The position numbers and the translations under genes are program-made. Shown one piece after another: positions 34,830 to 44,449 of a DNA stretch of 64,000 nucleotides. The stretch is from Sunxiuqinia elliptica. GTDB lineage: Bacteria; Bacteroidota; Bacteroidia; Bacteroidales; Prolixibacteraceae. Location: assembly GCF_900113005.1 (NCBI RefSeq), contig NZ_FONW01000001.1, positions 824,996-888,995 on the forward strand. The letters are read 5' to 3'. Under the pieces are notes generated by a model. It did not search any database and was not told where the DNA came from. It saw nothing but the letters and a program-made list of their open reading frames with translations. Within the stretch, counting starts at the first letter, position 1, and each line of letters starts with the position of its first letter.

Positions 34830-35894
34830 ATGACCACTAAATATTTAATCGGTTACCTGTTTCTGATGCTGGCTTTTGGCTCGTTGGAGCTAAAAGCCTC
34901 TGATTGGAAAACATTGGTTGATTTGCGTGGTAATTGGTCATTTACGGTAGGAGATGATCCGGCTTGGGCCAACCCAAATTATGCCGTTGATGACTGGGAT
35001 CAGGTCATAGCACCCCGCCAATGGGAGCACTATTATGAAGGATACAATGGTTTTGCCTGGTACCGAAAGAACTTTGGAGTAGCATCGCTTCCTCAAACGG
35101 AGATGGTTAGTCTCTTTTTAGGATATATTGATGATGTGGATGAAGTGTTTATCAATGGCCGAAAGGTGGGGCAATCAGGTAGTTTTCCGCCTAATTTCGA
35201 GACGGCTTACAATCAGGAACGCCACTATCTTGTTCCTGTTAAATGGCTAAAAAGGGAAGGCAATGTTATTGCCATACGGGTGTTCGATGAAGGCCGGGAA
35301 GGTGGTCTGATTCGTGCTGGGAAGCTCGGATTTTACTATGATCTGGATCAATCGTTGATGACCGTTGACTTGAGTGGTAAGTGGAAATTTTCAACCCGTG
35401 ACTTTGGGAACATGCACAACCCACAAACTGATGATGAGCAGTGGGATGAGATTTTTGTGCCCATGGCATGGGAAAATCAAGGTTATTCGGGGTACGATGG
35501 CCATGCCTGGTATCGGAAGCGTTTTATAATCCCGAATGACTTACGCAATGAAAAGCTTTACCTCGTATTAGGAAGAATTGATGATTTTGAAGAGGTATAT
35601 CTGAATGGAAAGAAAATAGGTGGGGTAGAGGATTTGGATGGGTATTCCCGCTTTCAACGAAATGATTCTTACCAGCTTTTCCGGATTTACCCAATTCCGG
35701 CTGATGTGTTGCGAACCAAGAATATGATTTCGATTGAAGTAGAAGATATTTTTGCCGATGGTGGAATTTACGAAGGCCCTGTCGGGATTGTGAAAGAAGG
35801 GATAATGAATGAATTGAAGGATCGAATGCGATGGGAAGAAGACAATGGTGGATGGAAATCATTTGTTCGCGATTTGATTCGTTTATTTGACTAG
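34830..35894 (+). CDS. Secreted protein of two GH2-type sugar-binding modules, no catalytic domain
   Basis: The 354-residue protein has a signal peptide (about 1-24) and two tandem jelly-roll modules of the kind that form the N-terminal sugar-binding domain of GH2 beta-galactosidases. Module 1 (about 28-165) has DDWDQVIAPRQWE, GYNGFAWYRKNF and IDDVDEVFINGRKVGQSGSFPP. Module 2 (about 175-315) repeats the scheme (WENQGYSGYDGHAWYRKRF, IDDFEEVYLNGKKIGG). The immunoglobulin-like and catalytic barrel domains of GH2 enzymes are absent, so it should bind rather than cleave. The next gene, 3 bp downstream, encodes a close paralogue of the same build. Confidence 0.82.
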   Translation: MTTKYLIGYLFLMLAFGSLELKASDWKTLVDLRGNWSFTVGDDPAWANPNYAVDDWDQVIAPRQWEHYYEGYNGFAWYRKNFGVASLPQTEMVSLFLGYIDDVDEVFINGRKVGQSGSFPPNFETAYNQERHYLVPVKWLKREGNVIAIRVFDEGREGGLIRAGKLGFYYDLDQSLMTVDLSGKWKFSTRDFGNMHNPQTDDEQWDEIFVPMAWENQGYSGYDGHAWYRKRFIIPNDLRNEKLYLVLGRIDDFEEVYLNGKKIGGVEDLDGYSRFQRNDSYQLFRIYPIPADVLRTKNMISIEVEDIFADGGIYEGPVGIVKEGIMNELKDRMRWEEDNGGWKSFVRDLIRLFD

Positions 35895-35897
35895 ATT

Positions 35898-36890
35898 ATG
35901 AACAGACCAAAGATCATAATAGGAGGCATGTGGCTGTTGGTATTGCTATTAACAGGCTTGGGTGGATTGGCCAGTGAACCCGATGAGCAAAGCTTAAAAG
36001 GGTGGTGGAAATTTCGCATTGGGGATAATGATGAATGGTCTTCAACGACATATAACGATGCCAATTGGCAGGAGATCAAAGTGCCTGCAAGATGGGAGGA
36101 CGAAGGCTTTCGAGGTTATGATGGTTATGCCTGGTATCGGAAAACGGTTTCTTTAGGAACTGAGCTTAAAAACAAGAACTTAATTTTAGAGCTTGGCTAC
36201 ATCGATGATGTGGATGAAGTATTTATCAATGGCGTTAAAATTGGACAGTCAGGTGCTTTCCCTCCGCGTTTTGCAACAGCCTACAATGCCAAACGAACAT
36301 ACCAAATCCCTCCGGATGTTATTCGGGTGGGTCAAGAAAATATCATTGCCGTTCGTGTTTATGATGCCTTGTTGGAAGGCGGAATTGTGTCGGGTAATAT
36401 TCGAATATATTCAGAGGGAACCTTGCCACCTTTTTCAATTAGCCTGACTGGAACATGGATGTTCAACAAGGGAAGATCATTTGATCCGAATGATTACGAT
36501 GAGATTCAAGTGCCTGCGGTGTGGGAAGACCAAGGATATAATGACTATGATGGATATGCGGTATATACTCGGCGGTTGCTAATTTCTGAGGCCCTGGCCT
36601 CACAACGGTTAATACTGTTGGCTGGTAAAATTGATGATGCAGACCGACTTTATATCAATGGGCAGTTGATTGGTGGAACGGGAGAGTACGATCGGCGTTA
36701 TGATCGTGGCCTTTATGATGAATTTAGGAATTACTTCATCCCTCCGGGGATGTTGAAAGCAGGAGAGGAGAATATTCTAGAGATTCGGGTGAATGATATT
36801 GGAGGTTTTGGCGGTATCTATGAAGGACCAGTGGGGATTATGACTTTGGACCAGTTTCGAAAATACTGGCAAGCAAAACGACGAAATTAA
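35898..36890 (+). CDS. Second tandem protein of two GH2-type sugar-binding modules
   Basis: The 330-residue paralogue of the preceding gene product begins with a signal peptide (about 1-26). Module 1 (about 30-160) reads ANWQEIKVPARWEDEGF, GYDGYAWYRKTV and IDDVDEVFINGVKIGQSGAFPP; module 2 (about 175-310) is shorter and more diverged (VPAVWEDQGYNDYDGYAVYTRR, KIDDADRLYINGQLIGG). Both proteins share the pattern INDIGGFGGIYEGPVGI or similar near the end of module 2. The start is 3 bp after the upstream stop, so the pair is one operon formed by gene duplication. No hydrolase residues are present. A role as carbohydrate-binding surface or periplasmic proteins is inferred. Confidence 0.82.
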   Translation: MNRPKIIIGGMWLLVLLLTGLGGLASEPDEQSLKGWWKFRIGDNDEWSSTTYNDANWQEIKVPARWEDEGFRGYDGYAWYRKTVSLGTELKNKNLILELGYIDDVDEVFINGVKIGQSGAFPPRFATAYNAKRTYQIPPDVIRVGQENIIAVRVYDALLEGGIVSGNIRIYSEGTLPPFSISLTGTWMFNKGRSFDPNDYDEIQVPAVWEDQGYNDYDGYAVYTRRLLISEALASQRLILLAGKIDDADRLYINGQLIGGTGEYDRRYDRGLYDEFRNYFIPPGMLKAGEENILEIRVNDIGGFGGIYEGPVGIMTLDQFRKYWQAKRRN

Positions 36891-36933
36891 TTTTTGCAAA
36901 TAGTTTTTCAGATTAGATTTAATGTTTAGTTTG

Positions 36934-36963
36934 AGGCAGGCTGGAAACAGGCTGCCTTTCTCT
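36934..36963 (+). terminator. Rho-independent terminator after the sugar-binding pair
   Basis: The stem AGGCAG/CTGCCT has inner CTG/CAG pairing and a GAAA loop, followed by TTCTCTT, 43 bp after the stop. Confidence 0.65.
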
Positions 36964-37002
36964 TGTTATGCCAAGAACTGTCGTTTCGAGCAATCGGATG
37001 AA

Positions 37003-39414
37003 TTAACGTGGAATCCAAAAGTGAAAGGTCGTTCCTTCGCCCTGCTTCGATTGCAGTGTGATGTTGCCGCCCATCAAATTGGCCAGGTTTTTTACAATGG
37101 CCAGGCCTAAACCATTGCCGGATTGGAGTCGCGCAGTTGATTCGCCGGCTTGCCGGAAGCGCTCAAAAATATTGGCTTGGTCTTTTTCTGAAATACCTAT
37201 TCCTGTATCCGAAACAAAAAAGTCAATGCGTTCTGGTGTGGCATTTGAAATACCGAAGGTGATTTCACCTTCCTCTGTAAATTTTACAGCATTATCCAAT
37301 AGGTTGGTGAAGATCTGGACGAAACGAGTTTCATCATTGTCAAGCAGCGGAACCGATTGAGCAATCTCCAAATTCAGGTTGATGTGCTGTTTGTTTTCAT
37401 AAGCCAGTTTTTTGATGTAACGAGCTTTTAAGCTTTCAAGAACCTGTTCTAATTCAAATGGTTTTTTAAAAATCTTAACCAAACCGGTTTCCAGCTTCGA
37501 AATATCGAGAATGTCATTGATAATTTGCAATAAGCCTTCGGCACTCTTGTTGATGATGAAGACATACTCTTCCCGCGACTCTTGAGATAAATTGGTGTTG
37601 CTGGTTAGCATGTTCGTAAATCCGAGAATCGCATTTAGTGGTGTTCGGATTTCATGACTCATATTGGCAAGGAAAGCTGATTTTAGTCGTTCAGCCTTCT
37701 CTGCTTTTTCTTTCGCTTCTAGAACTTCCTTGAGCATACGTTTTTGTTCCGTAATGTCTTCTTTCACACTGATGAAGTTGGTAATCTTTCCATTGGTGTC
37801 TACAATTGGCGAAATGATCTGGCTTTCCCAGTAGCGCTCTCCATTTTTCCGTCTGTTTTCACTTTCTCCAACCCAATCTTGTCCACTTGAAATTGTTTGC
37901 AAAATATGTTTGTAGACTTCACTTGAAAATTGATCCGGGTTTAGTTTGTAGAGTTTTTCTCCAATAACTTCGTCCGGGGTAAAACCACTTATTTCGGTGA
38001 ACTTTGGATTGACATACTCAATCTTGCCTCGAGGATTAACAATGGTGACACTTACCGGGCTTTGCTCAAGTGCTTTACTTAGAAGTTTCAACTTTTCTTC
38101 AGCTTCTTGCTTTTCTGTGATATCATGGATGATGCAGTGACAGCAATCTTTGCCATGAAAGCGGATTTGATTAATAAACAGTTCAACAGTTCGTATTTCT
38201 CCATTTGCCAATTGGTGTTTGGCTTTTTGGGTGTGACCATTTTGTCCCCTGCTGGGATGGGAAATGGTTTGATAGGTGAGTTCAATTTGGTCAATTTTCA
38301 TGTCAACCAATTGCTCAACCGACCATCCGTAGAACTTAGCGGCCGCCTTATTTGCATTTATGATCTGTCCGGTATCCGGGTCAACCATGAGCTTGATTGC
38401 CGGATCATTCTCAAATAAGTTCCGGTAGTTTTGCTCGTTTTCGCGCAGGGCTTCTTCTGCTTTTTTGCGTTGAGTAATGTTCGTGAGCGTTCCAATATAG
38501 CCCAGCAGCTTACCCTCATCGCCAAACTCGGGAACAGCTTCGCCATACACTGAAATGACTTCACCATCCTGGCGCAGGAAACGGTATTCAGCCAACGATC
38601 GCCCTTCGTTTAAGGCAATTTCTTTCCACCTTTTTTCCAGGTTGTTCCGATCATCTGGATGAACGGCTTCTAGCCATCCGTCACCTAAAGCTTGCTCTTT
38701 TGATATGCCCGATAATTGACTCCAGCGGGGATTGACATAAGTTGTATATCCATTGGGGAGTGTTCGGAAAATACCAACCGGAGAATGTTCGGAAAGTGCC
38801 TGAAAGCGCTCTTCCGTACTTTTGATTTTGGATAATGCGTTGAGCCTTTTTTCCTCTGTTTGAAGTAGCATGCCAGCAATCAGGGTTGCAATGGGAAATA
38901 TAGTGAGTATCGGTGCCCACAAGCGCATGATGATATCCAGCCCGGTAGGCCAGGGTAACAATAATTGGAGTGAGAGCATGATTACGTGAGAAAGAAAACC
39001 CAGGGTCCAGAGCTTGAAAAGAGAAAGGTTTTCCGGATTGTTATGGTAGAACTTCCGGACGGCAAGACCGATGATGGCACAAATCGGAATGGTGATGATT
39101 CCTGTCATTACGCCCACTCCTCCAAGGAAGAGTCGAAATGCTCCAGCCATTAAAACAGCAACAACTGATGCGATTCCACCCCCGAAAAGTCCTGATAATA
39201 CAAGAATAACAGAGCGTGCATCGTAAATGATTCCAGGTTCGTAGTAGACAGGAATGTTCATGCCTGCAATGGCAATCGCTCCAAAAAGAAGACCAACAAG
39301 AATGCTGTATTTGGTACGATTCTGCTGGCGAAATCTCGAAAGTAAGCTATATAAAACAGACAGTGCAACTAACAAAGCTGCATTTTGAGTGAGTGCTATG
39401 AAAAGTTGAAGCAT
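37003..39414 (-). CDS. Sensor histidine kinase with 5TM (LytS-type) and three PAS domains
   Basis: The 803-residue kinase opens with a membrane part of the 5TMR-LYT kind (about 1-190; PVYYEPGIIYDARSVILVLSGLFGG is characteristic), seen in LytS and some GGDEF proteins. Three PAS/PAC units follow (about 200-320, 325-445 and 445-565; for example SPVGIFRTLPNGYTTYVNPRW, DPDTGQIINANKAAAKFYGW and GKIEYVNPKFTEISGFTPDEV). The core has the H-box MSHEIRTPLNAILGF (phospho-acceptor His587), LLDNAVKFTEEG, DTGIGI and GNGLGLAIV. There is no receiver domain and no regulator gene next to it. The ligand of the membrane domain and the cofactors of the PAS units are unknown. Confidence 0.94.
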   Translation of the reverse strand: MLQLFIALTQNAALLVALSVLYSLLSRFRQQNRTKYSILVGLLFGAIAIAGMNIPVYYEPGIIYDARSVILVLSGLFGGGIASVVAVLMAGAFRLFLGGVGVMTGIITIPICAIIGLAVRKFYHNNPENLSLFKLWTLGFLSHVIMLSLQLLLPWPTGLDIIMRLWAPILTIFPIATLIAGMLLQTEEKRLNALSKIKSTEERFQALSEHSPVGIFRTLPNGYTTYVNPRWSQLSGISKEQALGDGWLEAVHPDDRNNLEKRWKEIALNEGRSLAEYRFLRQDGEVISVYGEAVPEFGDEGKLLGYIGTLTNITQRKKAEEALRENEQNYRNLFENDPAIKLMVDPDTGQIINANKAAAKFYGWSVEQLVDMKIDQIELTYQTISHPSRGQNGHTQKAKHQLANGEIRTVELFINQIRFHGKDCCHCIIHDITEKQEAEEKLKLLSKALEQSPVSVTIVNPRGKIEYVNPKFTEISGFTPDEVIGEKLYKLNPDQFSSEVYKHILQTISSGQDWVGESENRRKNGERYWESQIISPIVDTNGKITNFISVKEDITEQKRMLKEVLEAKEKAEKAERLKSAFLANMSHEIRTPLNAILGFTNMLTSNTNLSQESREEYVFIINKSAEGLLQIINDILDISKLETGLVKIFKKPFELEQVLESLKARYIKKLAYENKQHINLNLEIAQSVPLLDNDETRFVQIFTNLLDNAVKFTEEGEITFGISNATPERIDFFVSDTGIGISEKDQANIFERFRQAGESTARLQSGNGLGLAIVKNLANLMGGNITLQSKQGEGTTFHFWIPR

Positions 39415-39795
39415 TTGGTTTCTTTACTAATTAGTCCTGAGTACTTGGTCGTCGTTGTGACGCAATTTTGCCCTAGTTTGGTTTCCTAATATAATTATTT
39501 TGAGGAGTAGTTTTTATTGATTTACTCGAATAAATCGGGAGCCTGGTGTTTTCATTTTGTTTTAGTCTGTTTTATGTGATTGAAATATAGTGCAATATGA
39601 GCTGGGTAGAAATGACTTTTTTCTTCTTTTCGTGCTAGTTGAAGAATGAATTCTCAAAAAAATCCTCAAACGTATTTGCTTATGAATTTGACTAATCGTT
39701 ATTTTTATGTTTATTGTATGATGTTTCTCAGATGCCTTAGATGATAGGCTTTTGTAAGTTGAGTTTTCCGAAAAGAGAATCATTAACGATAAACT
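39415..39795. other. Divergent intergenic region, no gene seen
   Basis: About 380 bp of A+T-rich DNA between divergent genes. It must hold the promoters for both, but I see no convincing TTTG/TAnnTTTG pair, RNA gene or repeat. Confidence 0.4.
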
Positions 39796-41571
39796 ATGGA
39801 AAGAATAAAGAAACTTTTTGTTTGGTGTTTTTTAGGGATTGTATTGTGTATTTCATGCCAGGTAAAGGTGGAGAGTACCGGCTTTGACGAACCTGAAAAT
39901 CCGAATCCTGTTGCTCCAGAAGCATGGAGTGGGGTAGAAGGAGGCTTTCATGCTGCTTTTGGAAGCGTGGATGAACGCTATGATTATGCGTTGTCGCCAG
40001 AAGGAAATATGGCGAAGGAATGGGTTGGAAGTGCTTGGAAAGGCGAACGGGTAAATCTTCAGTTGGTGTTGTGGAGTTCTGATCCGGTAGCTACGATCGA
40101 GGTGGAGCTGTCAGAGTTGAGTGGACCAGATGGACAGATTATTGCCGCAAAAAGCCTGGGAGTACATCCGGTGCGATATGTTATTACAGATGAGTTTTTG
40201 AATGGCTGTGGGTGGCGTGATAAAGATACAATTGCAGCTTTCTTGGCTGCTGATATTTTGGAAACAAACCAGGTGTTTAACCTGAAAGAGCGTACAACTC
40301 GCCCGGTTTGGCTAACCATTGATGTCCCAGCTTCTGCTGTTGCAGGAGTTTACACGGGAAGTGTGAATGTGTCTCGTCAAGGAGGACGTGACGTCCAGTT
40401 GCCCGTTAGCTTGGAAGTGCAAAACATGGAATTGCCTGCTCCTGCTGATTGGAGTTTCCATCTTGATTTGTGGCAAAATCCATTTGCTGTAGCCCGTTAT
40501 TACGATGTTGAGCTATGGTCGGATAAGCATTTGGAGCTGATGAAACCTTATCTGGAAATGTTGGCTGATGCCGGGCAAAAATGCATTACAACAAGTATTT
40601 TACATCGTCCTTGGGGAGGTCAAACTTACGATCAGTTTGAATCCATGATTCAATGGACGCACAAGGGAAATCAGGAATGGGAATTTGACTATTCTATTTT
40701 TGATCAATGGGTTGAATTGGCAATGGATGCCGGTATTACGAAGCAAATTAATTGTTATTCGATGGTTCCTTGGGGGAATCAGGTACGCTATTTCGATACC
40801 GATTCTGCAGATTATGTAACGGTAGAGGTTACTCCAGGAAGTAAAGAGTATAAAGCTGTTTGGGAGCCGTTCCTGGTGCAATTTCGAAATCATCTTGCGC
40901 AGAAAGGCTGGTTGGATAAAACCTTAATTGCGATGGATGAGCGTAAACTGGAAGAGATGCAGAGCATGATTGAGCTGCTGAAACGAGTGACTCCTGAAAT
41001 CAAAATTGCTTTAGCCGGAACTTATCATGCTGAGATTACAGATGATCTTTATGATTTGTGTGTTTTCCATGATCCTGAACTGGAGAAACAGTATATTCAA
41101 GCTCGCGCTGAAAAAGGACAGATCACAACATTTTATACGATGTGCAGTAAGCCTGAGCATCCAAACAATTTTACCTTTTCGCCTCCGGCAGAACAAGCCT
41201 TGCTAGGTTGGTATGCCGCTGCTCGTGGTTTTGATGGTTTTCTACGTTGGGCTTACAACTCGTGGGCTGAAGACCCCTTGCATGACTCCAGGTTTAGAAC
41301 TTGGCCAGCAGGCGATACCTACCAGGTTTATCCCGGCCCTCTAAGTTCAATTCGTTTTGAACGCTTGCGTGAGGGAATCCAGGACTTTGAGAAGATCCGG
41401 ATTGTTCGCGAAAAACTGGAAGCAGCGAATAAGCTGGATCAATTAGCCAAGCTGGATGACGCGCTGGCTACTTTTTCTGAAGAAACAATTACCAAGCCTC
41501 AAGCGACTAAGCTAGTGAATGCAGGAAAAGAGGTTTTGGATGAATTGGTGATTGATTTGTTGGAGCAATAA
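39796..41571 (+). CDS. GH123-like (DUF4091) glycoside hydrolase lipoprotein
   Basis: The 591-residue lipoprotein (SC at about 21, CISC) has an N-terminal beta-sandwich (about 45-210, KGERVNLQLVLWSSDP) and a catalytic barrel (about 215-530) of the DUF4091/GH123 kind. The adjacent acid pair expected for substrate-assisted catalysis by retaining beta-N-acetylgalactosaminidases is visible in LIAMDERKLEEM (Asp-Glu, near residue 376-377). Other family patterns are SFHLDLWQNPFAVARYYDV and GFLRWAYNSWAEDP. It probably removes N-acetylgalactosamine or a related sugar from external glycans. The gene is alone, followed by a strong bidirectional hairpin and tRNA-Val. Confidence 0.85.
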   Translation: MERIKKLFVWCFLGIVLCISCQVKVESTGFDEPENPNPVAPEAWSGVEGGFHAAFGSVDERYDYALSPEGNMAKEWVGSAWKGERVNLQLVLWSSDPVATIEVELSELSGPDGQIIAAKSLGVHPVRYVITDEFLNGCGWRDKDTIAAFLAADILETNQVFNLKERTTRPVWLTIDVPASAVAGVYTGSVNVSRQGGRDVQLPVSLEVQNMELPAPADWSFHLDLWQNPFAVARYYDVELWSDKHLELMKPYLEMLADAGQKCITTSILHRPWGGQTYDQFESMIQWTHKGNQEWEFDYSIFDQWVELAMDAGITKQINCYSMVPWGNQVRYFDTDSADYVTVEVTPGSKEYKAVWEPFLVQFRNHLAQKGWLDKTLIAMDERKLEEMQSMIELLKRVTPEIKIALAGTYHAEITDDLYDLCVFHDPELEKQYIQARAEKGQITTFYTMCSKPEHPNNFTFSPPAEQALLGWYAAARGFDGFLRWAYNSWAEDPLHDSRFRTWPAGDTYQVYPGPLSSIRFERLREGIQDFEKIRIVREKLEAANKLDQLAKLDDALATFSEETITKPQATKLVNAGKEVLDELVIDLLEQ

Positions 41572-41601
41572 GCAAAATCAAAGCAAGAAGACATAAAATA
41601 G

Positions 41602-41632
41602 AAAAGACCGGGAAGTAAATTTCCGGTCTTTT
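41602..41632. terminator. Bidirectional terminator between the GH123-like gene and tRNA-Val
   Basis: The perfect 10-bp stem AAAAGACCGG/CCGGTCTTTT has A-runs on one side and T-runs on the other, so it can serve both the plus-strand hydrolase gene and the minus-strand tRNA. Confidence 0.85.
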
Positions 41633-41640
41633 CGTTTCTG

Positions 41641-41715
41641 TGGGTTGTACTGGATTCGAACCAGTGACCCCTACCCTGTCAAGGTAATGCTCTAAACCAA
41701 CTGAGCTAACAACCC
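41641..41715 (-). tRNA. tRNA-Val (GAC)
   Basis: Read on the minus strand, the 75-base molecule begins GGGTTGTTAGCTCAG and pairs its acceptor GGGTTGT with ACAACCC. The anticodon stem-loop ACCTTGACAGGGT places GAC in the loop, and the T-arm reads ACTGGTTCGAATCCAGT. The discriminator base is A and CCA is not encoded. Confidence 0.97.
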
Positions 41716-41835
41716 CTTCGAGCCACAAAAATAGAAAAAAAATAGTTCTGCAAATGGTTTTTTGTTTAAAATGGTCTGATTTATGTGAACCTTTAATCAG
41801 ATTAAAATGCTATCGTGATGAATCAAGCCTTTTTA

Positions 41836-41843
41836 TATCTTTG
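41836..41843 (+). promoter_or_regulatory. Candidate promoter -7 element of the transmembrane regulator gene
   Basis: TATCTTTG fits TAnnTTTG and ends 38 bp before the ATG at 41882, leaving a short leader. No clear -33 TTTG was found. Confidence 0.4.
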
Positions 41844-41881
41844 TTTGATCAAATTATGACTTGAGCTTGCGTTTTGATTTT

Positions 41882-44449
41882 ATGAAGAACCATCCATTAC
41901 TAAAATATTGGTCATTGATAATTGCTTTTGTGTTGGCGTCAACAGTGGTGAAAGCTGCCGAAGATGTCGTCTTTAAGCATTATGATGAAAGTATTTTTGT
42001 GATTTCCAATTTCTCGGGGACAGACGCTACGGTGAAAGAAAATAAGTCTGTTCAGCAGCTGTTGGATGTTAATATCGGTGGTTTTCGATTTTATTTGGAA
42101 TGGGAAAGGCAACAAAGTCAGCTCATGCTGCGAAATGCTTATGGAGGTTCTACGCCATTTGTCGATCAATTGATAACCATCCGCAAGCATTTGGAAGAGA
42201 AGCCAGATAAGATACTTACCTTATTTTTGGATTTCAATGTCAACACCAATGAGCTAACGAAGGTTATTGAAGAATCGGGTATTCTTCCTTACCTCTATGT
42301 TCATGAGTCTGGAAATGACTGGCCAACCTTGAAGAACATGGTTGAGACCGGAAAGCGAGTGGTGATTTTCATGATGCAGGAACATCGGAATAGTCCGGAT
42401 TGGATTCATTATGTTTGGGACTATGCTGTTGAGCCATATTTCTCGATTTTGGAGGCCCCCGACTTTATTGGCGAGTTTTTGAAGGGCGATCCCAGAAATA
42501 ATCTGCTGATTTATAATGACTATAACTTTCCTAAACGGGCTGGTCGCCCCGAGGAATCTTTCTTTAATACCACACAAAATCCATACTTGATCGAGCATGT
42601 TAAGAATGTGTGGAAAAGTACTGGGAAAACGCCAAACTTTATCATGCTTGATCGTTATCAGAATTGGATTATTCAAGTGCTCTATCAACTTCGAAGTTTT
42701 CAGACAATCAAAGGGACTGTGACTTTTAATGCCCAAACCTTGAGTTATGTGAGCTGGGACGGAACCAATAGTTTGACCAGTGGGAAGTATTGTTTCCCCG
42801 TAGGCCCTGGAGAAACGGTAACGTTGACTCCGAAAAGCCCGGGATACCAGTTTAAGCCTGAAACGGTGGTTTTTGAAGAGCCTGTCCAGAATAAAGAACA
42901 GCATTTTGTGGCGTCGCCTTTGGAAATTACAGAAGGGCTGGAGGCCTACTACAGCTTTGAAAATGGTGCGATGGATTACAGCATCAATGGCTTCGATGGG
43001 AAGGATATTGGGGTGAATTACCAAGATGATGCTCAGCGAGGAATGGTAGCTGTTTTTAGTAAGGAGAGCCATATTGTTCTTCCAAAAGCCGAAGACTTAA
43101 AGCTCCGGGATCATGATTTTACGATTGCAGCCTGGGTAAAGGTTCGAAGTTACAATGTTGAAAATAGGGATATTAGTATCATTGGGACGAAAGGAAGTTC
43201 CTACCAGCAGTCTATTCATTTAGTATTGCGAAACCAGAAACCCTATTTCGGTTTCTATGCGAATGACATGGAAGGCAAGACGACTTTGGAGCCCGGAAAA
43301 TGGTATCATTTGGTTTGGCGGTACAATAAACTGACTGGAGAGCAGTCCATTTTTGTGGACGGTAAACTGGATCGACGTTCCTTGGGGCATCCCTCCTATA
43401 AAGGACGAGAAAATATCTATGTGGGAATTGCAGGCTATAATGCCAGCACGTTTATGAATGGTGAGATTGATGACTTGGTAATTTGGTCACGAACCTTGGG
43501 CGAAGAAGAGATTTGGAGCCTGAGTAAAGACTTGGTCGATCTGGCTCAGAGCCGGAGTATCTTCTTGCGTTATCCGGTTTTGTCGAAAGTTGGCTTTATT
43601 GTGGTGGCCTTGTTGGTTTTGTTGCTCATTTATCTGAAGTTGCCCGCAGGGATGGGGCGTAGACGTTACTTGTCATCTGAAAAACTGAAAGAACTGGAAA
43701 ATACTGCTAGCGATTATCCTGAAACAAATTACATTCAGCTCTTTGGTGATTTCCAAGTGGTAGATAAGGAAGGGAAAGATATTACAGGGCAATTTACCCC
43801 TAAAATAAAGCAGTTGTTTTTGTTGATCCTGGTTTATGGGCAGCACCATCGGAAAGGGATATCTACGAAAGAATTGTCTCAAATTTTGTGGCCAGGCTTA
43901 AGCTATCAAAATTCCAAAAACAGCCGTGGTGTTACCATCCGGAAGCTGCGAATTATTTTGGAACAGTTGGATACCGTTGAGGTTGTGTTTAATGTTGATT
44001 GTTGGACAATTCGTTTTGGCAAAACAGTTTATTGTGATTATGTCGAAGCATTGAGATTGTTGAATGAGAACAAAGAGCATAATCCGGAGTTTTTCCTGAA
44101 TTTCTATCGAATTATTCGGGGAGGGGAGGTGTTTAAAGACGAATCTCATGACTGGTTGGATGATTTTAAAGGGTACATGGGGAACAACATTGTAGACAAC
44201 CTGCTAAAGTTTATTCATTTGTTGGATCTAGACAGTGAGAAAGACCAGGAATTGATTTTAAAACTGGCTGATCGTATTTTAGTAGCAGATCCAATCAACG
44301 ATCAAGCGTTGTCATTTAAGCTTCGAGCATTGGTTTTACAGAACAATATGAATACGGCCAAATATACCTACGAAAAGTTTGCTTCGCTTTATGAAGAGCT
44401 CTATGGCGAAAAATTGGACCTTACTTTTGATGATTTACTTCGCTCTTGA
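41882..44449 (+). CDS. Transmembrane one-component regulator: PI-PLC-like and LamG sensor, winged-helix output
   Basis: This 855-residue protein joins an exported sensor to a cytosolic DNA-binding part. After a signal peptide (about 1-26), residues 35-310 follow the PI-PLC X-domain plan (NKSVQQLLDVNIGGFRFYLEW, EKPDKILTLFLDFN, DWPTLKNMVETGKRVVIFM). The two catalytic His segments of active enzymes (HNS-like and HG-like) are replaced by SNFSGTD and RNAYGG, so it is probably inactive. A LamG/concanavalin module covers about 360-530 (YYSFENGAMDYSINGFDG, FTIAAWVKV, FMNGEIDDLVIW). A membrane helix lies near 566-588. Inside is a winged helix (about 617-705, FTPKIKQLFLLILVYGQ, ISTKELSQILWPG) and a helical end like a BTAD domain. 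The ATG at 41882 is chosen over a TTG at 41861. The cytochrome-FGE operon follows. Confidence 0.85.
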   Translation: MKNHPLLKYWSLIIAFVLASTVVKAAEDVVFKHYDESIFVISNFSGTDATVKENKSVQQLLDVNIGGFRFYLEWERQQSQLMLRNAYGGSTPFVDQLITIRKHLEEKPDKILTLFLDFNVNTNELTKVIEESGILPYLYVHESGNDWPTLKNMVETGKRVVIFMMQEHRNSPDWIHYVWDYAVEPYFSILEAPDFIGEFLKGDPRNNLLIYNDYNFPKRAGRPEESFFNTTQNPYLIEHVKNVWKSTGKTPNFIMLDRYQNWIIQVLYQLRSFQTIKGTVTFNAQTLSYVSWDGTNSLTSGKYCFPVGPGETVTLTPKSPGYQFKPETVVFEEPVQNKEQHFVASPLEITEGLEAYYSFENGAMDYSINGFDGKDIGVNYQDDAQRGMVAVFSKESHIVLPKAEDLKLRDHDFTIAAWVKVRSYNVENRDISIIGTKGSSYQQSIHLVLRNQKPYFGFYANDMEGKTTLEPGKWYHLVWRYNKLTGEQSIFVDGKLDRRSLGHPSYKGRENIYVGIAGYNASTFMNGEIDDLVIWSRTLGEEEIWSLSKDLVDLAQSRSIFLRYPVLSKVGFIVVALLVLLLIYLKLPAGMGRRRYLSSEKLKELENTASDYPETNYIQLFGDFQVVDKEGKDITGQFTPKIKQLFLLILVYGQHHRKGISTKELSQILWPGLSYQNSKNSRGVTIRKLRIILEQLDTVEVVFNVDCWTIRFGKTVYCDYVEALRLLNENKEHNPEFFLNFYRIIRGGEVFKDESHDWLDDFKGYMGNNIVDNLLKFIHLLDLDSEKDQELILKLADRILVADPINDQALSFKLRALVLQNNMNTAKYTYEKFASLYEELYGEKLDLTFDDLLRS

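Noticed and set aside
42254..43072. Minus-strand reading frame of 272 codons inside the regulator gene
   Set aside because: It is antisense to the well-supported PI-PLC/LamG regulator and has no recognisable domain.
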